Positions 54,906 through 64,000 of a stretch of DNA of 64,000 bases are shown here, in pieces (within the stretch, counting starts at the first letter, position 1; every line of letters starts with the position of its first letter). Both the position numbers and the translations under genes were made by a program. The notes below the pieces were generated by a model. It was not told where the DNA came from. It saw nothing but the letters and a program-made list of their open reading frames with translations, and did no database searches. Origin of the DNA: Phoronis australis (taxonomy: Eukaryota > Phoronida > Phoronidae); NCBI GenBank assembly GCA_002633005.1, contig NMRA01000267.1, positions 150,957-214,956 on the forward strand, read 5' to 3'.

Positions 54906-57900
54906 ACTGTTAAAGGTGCAATAAACCCACACGTTGTTGTCGCCCAAGGATCTTTACATTTGTTTGCCACGGCAGGTTTGTTTCAGCTGCTGAAGATGTA
55001 GTTGTTAAAGGAATTGCAAATGTTTTGTCACCAGTTTCAGTTCACAGTGTAATGACACTGCTATGGAGTAGCAAAACACGTGTAGCCTAGGCACAGTCCA
55101 AACCTCAATTTAGGGTAATAGGAAAATAGAAGTAGGCATAGAAGTACGTCTAGGTAAACCAACAAGTCTGTGAAAATACCAGAAATTTTACTCCTTTTTG
55201 AAATCCCTATCAGCGTTAATTGGGTCAGGGTGAAGTCACGTCCTTCAAACTCAAATAAAAAAGTTAGCAGCAATGAATCTCCCTGCTGAAGCAGTCAATG
55301 GACATGGTTTTAACGTGCGTAACTAGCAGTGCTAACTCGTCGTATTAAACAACCAAAACAATGGTTTCCATCCCAAAACATGAACCAGAACCATGTTTGT
55401 CTGCATGGACCTCTAAATGGATGACCACTAGTACATGCAGTTGATACAAAAATGGTCACGTGATAGTCACATGATGAGTCAAGAGTTGTTCTGTATGTTA
55501 ACTGAAAAGCAGAAATGATGATTTGGACAAATCATTTGTTGTTTAAAAGTTGTGCAACTAGTTTTGAATAACCTGAAACCATAGATTGTAAAACACTGTG
55601 GTGAATACTTATTTTATTAATAAAATTATGAAGGAATTATCATTCTTGTCTAGCTGATGTCAGTAATGGCAATAGTAACTAACAATGGTCCTGAATTGTG
55701 AGAACCAGTTCGATGCTGGTTATTCAGTGGAGATAACTCATAATGAAGGAATCCTGTAAGAACTATTACCCAAAGAACCTACACACACAATTTACTACAG
55801 AATTTCAGTTAGTCGCTTCAATGAATTAGGTTTGCACAACACTACTTCATGTTCAATACGTGTGCCAGTTTCCAGTTCCAAGAATCAATTAAAACTGAAT
55901 TATGAAACTTGGGATGATGATCAATATTTTTAAGACAATTTTTCAAATTAAATCGACACGTTATTAGGAACTGTGTATTTCAATTTTCATTTCGAAATTG
56001 GATTTTTGAAATGTAATATTTTACCATGACTGAAAATTTTATTTCCCAGTCTAAAATTGAAAAATCAAAAATATTCCATGTATATAGTTTAATTATGATT
56101 CAGCCAGATGTGGAGCTAAATTAAATACACCCAAAACCTGGATGAGGACAATACAGTTACTCACCAACAGAGGTCAGTACAACTACACAGAAAAGGCGGG
56201 AAGACCCGGGACAGACATTGCATTTTATTGCGTAGAACGGGACAGTCGTGTTACCCGCAACGTAGTTTTATTAAGGTATGCCTGGTTGAATTATTCATAA
56301 TTTGAAAATATACAAGGGCCTGAATGAATCCCAATTTACATGACCTGAAATATTCCATGTTTCAAAGTTGCGACCATGCCACTAAGCAACCTTACAACCA
56401 ACCACAACACTGGAATTCTAAAGAATACTTCAATAGGTTGAAAAGTTGTATATCATTCGCACCTATAGTTTGTTCTCCTTCCAAGTGTCTTATCTAATGA
56501 TTTTTCCATGTCCGTGTTTTTGTGGACAGACCTATTGTCTTGTCCATTTGTAGATCGCCCGATTACTGTGTACAGCAGCATCACTAGTTGTTGGATACAT
56601 TTTGATTAGCTGTTTAGCAAACAATAACAGCTGTGAAATGAAAAAATGAGATTGAATATTTCAGGAGTCAGTCTTATTTTGAACTTAGATAGGAAATGAA
56701 CATTGTATCAATTTTTACTATTCAATTTTATTTGAACCATGAAATATAGATAACATTTCATTTTTTAACTTCAGTTTGAGCACTGACTTTTCAAATATTC
56801 AATTTCAAAATGAAACTGGAAACCTGCATACGGATCACGCTCAAGTGTAACATGAAACTAACGACTTTCAAAGACTAATTAACCAGTCAGCCTTATGACA
56901 AGCAAATGTGGCTGCTAAGTTGTACACTGATTTTCATAAGTAGCATTCGGATAAAGTAGGCAGCATGAGAAATATCAGGAGCACTCGGTCACATAAGAGG
57001 TCATAAAATTCTACGCCAACAAGTAGACATCAGCATTTATGAAGTGAATGTCACAGATAAATCTGTCTACTTCAAGACAGCGATGACAATCACTGGCCCC
57101 TTTATGGAAGGATGCACACTCGATTATAGCTTAACCCTTATCCTGCAGTTCTGAGCCTCTACTTCCCTGTGTGCTGAGCTAAGTAGGTCACCACTACTGC
57201 TCTACACTAAGCTGTTATGAAGGTCACCCAGACTAATGACCTAACAATTTTAAATTGGAAATTTGAAGGAGAAATGTTAATTTCACAGACAGGAAGCCAA
57301 CATAAAAGTTGTCCAGAATTTAATGAAGATTTTCACCATATGTAAATCTTCATCATAGCCTTAGTGAAAGTAAACTGATCCAATGTCATCCTCTCATGTC
57401 TGGCTCCAGCCATATAATGAAACTATGTGTCTACACTTACATAAACCTGCCAATATCTCCCAAACTAGTAATCACAGCCATATGTTTTAAAACAGAGAAA
57501 TGTAGAGGAAACTGTGAACTGTGGAATGGGCATGCTCACAAAACTAAACAACATCCCAGTTATCATAATCGATTGAGTATACCCAACACATTGTAATAGG
57601 ATAATTGGCATGTCGGCTGACCATGCCTGGCTGACCACACCTAGCGCAGGATAAGGGTTAAAGACATAACCAGAAATGTGTTGGCAAATCTGCTGCAGCT
57701 GTTTTTTAAATGGCATAAATAATGTGAATTTGATCACAATCCTGCCTCCACAACATACTTTTATGACCCTAGACTCGATAGTCTCAGCTACAACTGGGCG
57801 TACTACCATTCAGAAAGAGGTCCCAGATTACAAAACCCATTCCAATTGTAACATGGCCTCCAAAGTGTCTTTTTAACAGTCTATGCGCCTAAAGATGACA

Positions 57901-57926
57901 CAGTTCTTCTTTAGACGGCATTGTTC

Positions 57927-60900
57927 TCAAAGAATCTCGGCTGTCCCTCCCACCTTTTCAATTGCTGCTTTTAGTGATTCAGCCTCGTCTTTGGCAATAT
58001 CTGCCTTGAGAACTGCAGGTGCCGATTCTACAAATTTTTTAGCCTGAAAAATGCAAATAACAACAAGTGAAGTAACAGACTTCTCTTATAGGTGCAAGCA
58101 GTGTGTTTTGTATAATCTCGCACATAAGGCGTCTCGATATATATTGTTTTGTAATGGACAGGTCAAACTTCACTCATGCTATTTCAAAATTATGTTCATT
58201 AATTTCAGTTAAACATTTTGCATATAATCGCAGCTTCACATACGGGCGCAAGGGTCTAAAAACATGTTAATATGGTACAAAATCCATTCTCTCACCTGCA
58301 CCAAGTTCATGCCTTCTATTAATGATTTGATTTCCTTTATGAGGGCTACTTTCTTGGTCTCATCAAATTTCGAGAGTTTGACTGTAAATGATGTTTTCAC
58401 TTGTTCTGGTTCTACCTCCTCCTCTTCTTCCTAAAAATTAAATAAACGGAACTGAGCTAATGACACTGGTGTAACTCGAAATTCAGGGGATTTCATCTTC
58501 AGCGCTGTTGCACTTTTCAAATGCATTGTGGGACTTGCCGGCTCCTAAACATGCAGTGATACCACAGATTACTGGTTGCCATGTAAAGAATAGGACAAAA
58601 AAAACACTTTTTAACACTTGAGCAAACCCAAAATCAAAAGCATGGAATCCACTGCAGCATGATGTTGATGGGAGCACTACTAAGCAACAGTCCCATAATA
58701 CACTTCAAAACAACACAAGAGCTGCAGATAACATCCCCGAACTGACAACCTGAAAGAGATCAAATATTTTGAATGCTTTAGAGCTAAAGAACTAAATTTA
58801 AGGGACGCACGTACCTTTGCCGCAGCCACTGGCATAGCTCCCATTGCCATAACTGGTGCATCCTGAATGTTGAGTGTTTTCTGAAACATTGGGAAGAAGC
58901 TATGTATTTGATGTCCCGTGCAACTTTGCGCCTGAAAACTATGTTTTTGTTCATCTTTTCTGTTGGAACTTTTGTTTTAAACTGTGAGTTTAAGTTCCTG
59001 ATAATTACACATGGTAAAAGCATGGAGAGAGTGGAGTTCATAGATTACTTCAACAGAAAGATGCATCGCCGCTAACATTATTTATTACAGTTGTGATTTC
59101 GACTTGACCTCATTATCGTTGAGTCTTCACACGATGGATATCAGTGTTCGACATGACTAAGCATACAAGTAATCGAGAAACTACATTCAAACCTTAGTGT
59201 TATCATGTAAATTTACGCTTACTTACTAGATGAATTGAAATGNTATCAGTTAGCTGTCCTTTCATAATGTTCAGAACTTAACCTAATTGTTGAAGTTTAA
59301 TTTCTAGGTGATGCTGTTGGCACAAAGTAGTTGTAATAGTTTTGCTATAATTGTTTTTGTTAGTGAGTTTTTCCTGTCTTCAGGATTTCACAGTCCATTT
59401 AGAATTGGATGTTGTCCTTCAGCGAAAGCATTCGTGCACTTTTGTAAATATTTGTACATGCAGTATATGTATAGGTTAATTGTTGAAAATGGGTTTTATT
59501 TATTTGTTGTTATATTTGCATTGCAATGCAATGTTTTTTGTATTTGTTAGATTGAGAATTTCTGTTGCCTGTTAACACTGTTCTGTGTCTTCCCTGAACT
59601 GCTTTGGTGTGGTTTCACCGGCATGACCAAAACAGTACAATTCAAGTGTCCACCTTGAGTGTTCCAGAAAGGAGTGCTCACAAACAACTTTTCCGCTGAC
59701 CCTTAGCTGCAGATAACATCCCCGAACTGACAACCTGAAAGAGATCAAATATTTTGAATGCTTTAGAGCTAAAGAACTAAATTTAAGGGACGCACGTACC
59801 TTTGCCGCAGCCACTGGCATAGCTCCCATTGCCATAACTGGTGCATCCTGAATGTTGAGTGTTTTCTGAAACATTGGGAAGAAGCTATGTATTTGATGTC
59901 CCGTGCAACTTTGCGCCTGAAAACTATGTTTTTGTTCATCTTTTCTGTTGGAACTTTTGTTTTAAACTGTGAGTTTAAGTTCCTGATAATTACACATGGT
60001 AAAAGCATGGAGAGAGTGGAGTTCATAGATTACTTCAACAGAAAGATGCATCGCCGCTAACATTATTTATTACAGTTGTGATTTCGACTTGACCTCATTA
60101 TCGTTGAGTCTTCACACGATGGATATCAGTGTTCGACATGACTAAGCATACAAGTAATCGAGAAACTACATTCAAACCTTAGTGTTATCATGTAAATTTA
60201 CGCTTACTTACTAGATGAATTGAAATGGTCTCAAAATCATTTATAGTTTTAAAGAAGCCACACTGTGCATATCTTGAAAGAGAGCTTGAATATTTGTCAA
60301 ACGCTTCATAACCTCTCAAAAGAGACTGATTTTAAACATTTTCATAAGGAAAATGGGAAATAATTGGAATTGGACAATTTCACTATATAATAAGAGTTCT
60401 TTCCAATAACAGAAAACTGGCTTTACTTACTTTTAATAATTCATTTAAATCTGCGACCTCCAGTAGTGTGAGGCCACTGATTTCATTGACAATCTGATGC
60501 AGTTTGGGCGAGAACACCTTCTCCACTCCCTCAGGTGAGGGTGGGGCCATAGGATCAGCTGCCACATCACTATAGTGACGGAACTTTTGCAGAGTGGCAC
60601 AGCTCCACGGTGGCACCCTGTGTGTAATTCTGAAACAAGAGCAAAGTAAACCTTTGGCAAAACATGGTTCAAATCATGTTGTTTTCCACTCATTATTCTC
60701 CTTTGTGCTATGGTAATTCTCCACTTATTTTGCACAAAAATAAACACGCCAGAATTGCCACTCTTCAAAGAAAAATTACTTTGTCACAAAACGTTTTATG
60801 ACATCTACAAGGTACAAACTTCTGGTAATAGACCAAAATTTTCTTACTCTTCATGTTTGTGAACTTATATTACTTTCAATGTGCTCAAGAAATGTGCAGC

Positions 60901-63667
60901 TGTGTGTATAAATGCGTAATCATCTATGAGCCAACACTGAGGGGGAAGCACGTGCATATTGACCAGAAACTTTAAAAACCTAATTTTTTTAACTAGAAGT
61001 GCTATCATACTAGGGTTAGCTACTAACATATGACCATAGCTAATATAATTATGGCACTTACAAAATTACTTTCTTAAGCTTTCATTTCTGGTTCTATGCA
61101 TATCAGAGTACTCGCTCAATTGAGGAAAAGATGCCTGTGCCTTCTGAGAGACGAATTCTTGTTTGGGTGAGTAAGAAAATTACCTCCCACCCCTGATCAC
61201 CGCCCAAATGCCTCCTCCTCATCGAATCTGCCTCAAGTACCCAAACCTGATGTTTTGTGATAATTTTCAAATGGGTGCCTTATACACTGGATAGTGCAGG
61301 ACTGAGGCCTGTCTTTGAAAATGGATTAACTTCCACATATTATGTTTTATGCACTCTTCTTCAAAACGCTGTTGGGAATTGTTTTTGAAATTATCCACTT
61401 TTGCATGAGGGGCTGTCAAAAATAGGATTTAGATGAATTTCATGAAAATAAAATCTTTAATCAAAATGGCATAAACTGAAAATGAAATGACGATTTAGAA
61501 AACTGTAAAAGCATTTTTGAGAATCTAGAACAATAATATAGAACGAAATTTGGACATGTTATTGATACCATTATTTTGCCATATTTATAAATTTACCTTT
61601 GTTTTTTACAAATTTTACTAAACCGACACAGTCAAAAACCAAATCCTTCGGGCTATCCACTTTCAGAAAATACTTTTACTGAGATGAATACAGTTTTGTA
61701 AATATTTGGTTAAGACTTGTCGATAATGTCCTACATAAACTTTAATGGCGGCAACGGGCAAGGTCAGTATCAGTTGACTCTCAGATTTAGTTTGCATCCA
61801 GTGCAGTTAATAGCTCTACATGTTGATATGAGTTTCATGAGGTGACCAGCAAAACTACCTTGGTGGTGTCGAATTTCGAGGTCTATATAAAATATATATG
61901 CATCAGTTCCCAAGTCACTGCATTTTGATCCTGAACTTCATACAGCTAGCTGGCTGGCTACTTTCGACAAGGAGCTTTTAACAGGGAAGTACCATTGCCT
62001 CTGGATCTGTCCATGCCAGAGGGGTGAGCAATACATAGCCATCTAGCTAACTGTATGAATACTATCTTCAAAATACCGCTACGAACCACTGTGTGTTAAG
62101 CTCCAATAGTACGAACTTTAAAATTAGCGCGTATGTAAACAATGACGTATTGTTTGATGTTTCTTAAGACAAAAGTTCACATAATTCCATCACGAAACAC
62201 AGGTGGAGAACAGAATGTACAGGTACACCTCAAAATGCACCAGAAATCAAAACAGTTGGAGCTTGAATGAACCAATGTTTCTATTGAGATAGTGCTCAGT
62301 ATGATCCAACAATACATGCATAGCTCCCTTTATGAGGAGCCTGGGGGTGGCATTATCCTTGTCTAGGATCTGAACACCAGAGCAATCTATAGTGTGACCA
62401 GTTGTCAAGGAATGATTGAGAACAGCACTGTGTGTGTCTTTACATTGTTCTTTGACTCTGATGCTGAGAATCCTGTTCATCATTCCAATGTTAACTATTT
62501 TATCAAGTATGACATCACTACACCATTTCCTTTGTCTGGACAACAAACAACAATTTGAGGGTCATTACATAGACTTATAAAAGCTGCTAACTCATTAGAG
62601 CAGAGGCTTTGTTCTGGTAGATGTCTGTAGTTGTAGATGTAGCGATAACAGACAACCTGTACAGTCTGTTCTACACCTGTGTCACCTGACTGAATTATGT
62701 GCACTTTTTGCCTGAAGAATGGTTTATATTATAGTGAATAAAGCGAAACGTAAATCAATATGTCGTTATCTACATACTTGCTAATTTTAAATTTTGTACT
62801 CATATTTTGACCAAAAACAAATGTGATCAAGTTCCAATAGACAACGAAATTTCACATCTGGGTAGTTCTGCTTGTCACCTTGTGAACCTTATATCAACAT
62901 GTAGAGGTAATAACCGGTGGGTGTACATGCAAAATCTGGGAGTCAACCGAAACTCACCTTGTCCGTTTAAGTGAAAAACAATCTAATTGACGTCGTTTTC
63001 TTGCATAAATCTCCGCCTTTTGTCACAAAGAAGTGTCTATCATCATTTTGAAAACAGTACGCTCCTCACATGCACATGCACCATTTCCTAAGTTCCTTGT
63101 GACATGTTTTGGGACATGACGGTAGCTTTGCAGCTGCAAAATTTGTTCTGAAATTCAGTTTGCTGGTATTAAAAAACAAGAAAATTCTAACAAAATGAAA
63201 CCAGTTCCCATAATTTTTTGTGACTTGTATGCAAACTCATGGAAGAACAGCCGATTGAAAAATCAGCGAAAAGAGAAACTAGCCAATAGGTGACGCTATA
63301 TTTCATGGCACAGAAAGATGACGCATAAGATCGCTCTACAATTTTAGCAGCAGAATCACGGTAGAACACCAATGTTTCTAACATGGGTAAATAATTAAGT
63401 TTACTCAAGGTTAAGTGTAGATTTTAACGCCACTAATTTTGTGTCAGATTTTATTTGGCCAGTTTTTTACCCATATTGGCGTAAAGCTGATTAGTATGCA
63501 GATGCGCGGCTACAAATTAGTCCCAATTTCACAAGAAAAGCGTTGTACTTACGCTGTTTAAAAGGGGACTGTAGTCAAAATAATGTTGCAGTTAATCGGT
63601 TCTAACATACAAATAAAACTCACATTTGCCTGACTTGCGTGCCAAACAAAAGCCAATTCGTATTCAT
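57927..63667 (-). CDS. MRPL12: mitochondrial ribosomal protein L12 (bL12m), complete, 5 coding exons
   Basis: Exons in transcript order: 63624-63667, 60431-60629, 59800-59865 (second copy 58815-58880), 58296-58430, 57927-58043 (stop TGA 57927-57929). Phases 2,0,0,0 join to 186 aa (human 198) using one copy of exon 3. Exon 1 reads MNTNWLLFGTQVRQ, which with IITHRVPPWS makes a basic, acid-poor mitochondrial presequence. Exon 2 holds the dimerisation helices (PKLHQIVNEISGLTLLEVAD). Exon 3 encodes LNIQDAPVMAMGAMPVAAAK, the hinge. Exons 4-5 hold the L7/L12 C-terminal domain: SFTVKLSKFDETKKVALIKE, then AKKFVESAPAVLKADIAKDE and a VGGTAEIL end. bL12m forms the stalk of the mitoribosome that recruits translation factors, and human MRPL12 also binds mitochondrial RNA polymerase. 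Upstream it is head-to-head with a THAP-like gene. Confidence 0.95.
58720..59242. repeat. 523-bp duplication around MRPL12 exon 3, copy 1
   Basis: Identical as far as I can see to 59705-60227. It ends exactly at the 'n' (59243), where copy 2 instead continues as GTCTCAAAATC. Confidence 0.9.
58815..58880 (-). CDS. MRPL12: MRPL12 exon 3, first-in-window copy
   Basis: 66 nt, phase 0 at both ends, encoding KTLNIQDAPVMAMGAMPVAA plus AK, with acceptor TGTTTCAG and donor GTACGT. Identical to 59800-59865. Being symmetrical it could be included twice without a frame change, adding 22 residues to the hinge, but human MRPL12 has one such segment. Confidence 0.8.
59244..59705 (+). repeat. copy of the CLCN7-downstream segment 54103-54571
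   Basis: Begins directly after the 'n' and ends at the join CCCTTA|GCTGCAG to the second MRPL12 exon-3 block. It carries none of the sequence flanking 54103 on the left. Confidence 0.9.
59705..60227. repeat. 523-bp duplication around MRPL12 exon 3, copy 2
   Basis: Contains exon 3 again at 59800-59865 and runs on without a break to exon 2 at 60431-60629, so this copy is contiguous with the 5' half of the gene. Confidence 0.9.
61340..61740 (+). repeat. dispersed repeat family R1, copy 3
   Basis: See 7540-7960: shared GTTGGGAATTGTTTTTGAAA/GTTAGGAATTGTTTTTCAAC, TTTAGAAAACTGTAA, ACGAAATTTGGACATG, CACTTTCAGAAAATACTTTTACTGAG and GATAATGTCCTAC. Confidence 0.65.
62247..62704 (-). mobile_element. Penelope-like retroelement, internally deleted
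   Basis: The upstream frame (62704-62495) reads LCSNELAAFISLCNDPQIVV..PDKGNGVV, the N-terminal block before the Penelope RT core (LS..E..AL..L.....IVI..ADKG..VV). The next frame (62546-62247) reads HSAVLNHSLTTGHTIDCSGVQILDK then HYLNRNIGSFKL, the C-terminal GIY-YIG-associated region (SALAEH..TTGH.I.......L......NR..GS..L). The RT core between them is missing. Confidence 0.75.
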
Positions 63668-63855
63668 GGTCAAAACACTGAATTCTGAAAGCCATCGCTG
63701 ATTGGCTGATGTGTCAGTGACGTGAACGGCGGGGTATCGGCTGCTTTGCACATTCATTGCTTATGTCATATTTGAAGAGTTTACATCGTAATTTATCATT
63801 GTATCAATCGTCCTTATTTTTTTATTGTTTGCCACAGTGCTGTAAAAGGTTCGCT
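63668..63855. promoter_or_regulatory. divergent promoter between MRPL12 (-) and a THAP-like gene (+)
   Basis: 188 bp between the two ATGs. Contains ATTGG (63701-63705; a CCAAT box for the - strand) in GCTGATTGGCTGATG, and TGACGTGA (63718-63725, half-CRE type). No TATA box. Confidence 0.6.
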
Positions 63856-64000
63856 ATGCCTTTTTGTATGGCACCTGGTTGCTCAAACTCTTCGAAAAAG
63901 GCGTCTTCTAAAGGGATGGTCATCGCATACCATCGCCGGGTTACCCAAGCCTTGGCCCAAAGCTCAGTGTATACTAGATATAGGCCTACAGGTTTAAGCC
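63856..64000 (+). CDS. THAP-domain-like protein, 5' end only, frame unclear
   Basis: The ATG opens MPFCMAPGCSNSSKKASSKG then MVIAYHR, which fits the start of a THAP zinc finger (M-P-x-x-C-x-x-x-x-C-x-N...FHR). The expected LPKxP...W follows in a different frame: reading one base off from 63933 gives LPKPWPKAQ. Either a one-base sequence error or a decayed gene or transposon-borne THAP. The window ends before the second metal-binding pair, so the class cannot be confirmed. Confidence 0.5.
   Translation, partial: MPFCMAPGCSNSSKKASSKGMVIAYHRRVTQALAQSSVYTRYRPTGLS

Larger units (their letters stand above)
52362..57926. other. CLCN7 3' UTR and intergenic region before MRPL12
   Basis: CLCN7 polyadenylation candidates are AATAAA at 53647-53652 and 54920-54925; neither is proven. 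54103-54571 is duplicated at 59244-59705. 54681-54905 is a CAGGGCTTGGAAT-family copy. The rest, about 55000-57926, contains no gene, RNA or repeat I recognise. Confidence 0.55.
60630..63623. other. MRPL12 intron 1
   Basis: Holds an R1 dispersed repeat (61340-61740) and a broken Penelope-like element (62247-62704). The rest is unrecognised. Confidence 0.6.

Overview
The window is animal nuclear DNA: AT-rich, intron-dense, with GT-AG introns of a few dozen bases to several kb, and littered with decayed transposons and minisatellites. I read four protein-coding genes exon by exon; their splice phases join without a break. They look most like vertebrate genes (CDR2 family, POLR3E, CLCN7, MRPL12), with the intron density usual for a marine invertebrate. 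An invertebrate deuterostome fits best, but a lophotrochozoan cannot be excluded.

Layout. 1-4130: last three exons of a CDR2/CDR2L-like coiled-coil gene on +, its first coding exon apparently left of the window. 6007-25813: complete POLR3E (RNA polymerase III subunit RPC5) on -, 17 coding exons, 682 aa, convergent with CDR2. 25814-26068: 255-bp divergent promoter. 26069-52361: complete CLCN7 (lysosomal 2Cl-/H+ exchanger) on +, 21 coding exons, 786 aa, with a 7.3-kb first intron full of mobile-element debris and one U12-type intron. 57927-63667: complete MRPL12 (mitochondrial ribosomal protein bL12m) on -, 5 exons, 186 aa. 63856-64000: start of a THAP-like gene on +, head-to-head with MRPL12. 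The genes are housekeeping genes of different pathways (Pol III transcription, lysosomal ion exchange, mitochondrial translation). They share promoters pairwise but not an obvious pathway.

Two segmental duplications sit exactly at single 'n' characters. A 2.46-kb block repeats POLR3E exons 12-13 around 14471. At 59243 a mosaic joins a copy of sequence downstream of CLCN7 to a second copy of MRPL12 exon 3. Both look like unmerged haplotypes or contig joins rather than biology, and they matter to anyone using the gene models.

The most interesting items are: the POLR3E/CLCN7 shared promoter with two inverted M-box E-boxes; a U12-type intron in CLCN7; two related DNA transposons with arrays of a CGCCC(A)-containing repeat inside their terminal inverted repeats; two RNA-like hairpins 377 bp apart in one POLR3E intron; and two CLCN7 introns whose 3' splice sites lie in tandem repeats. 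I found no wholly new biological system. The CGCCC-array transposon family is the nearest to something undescribed.
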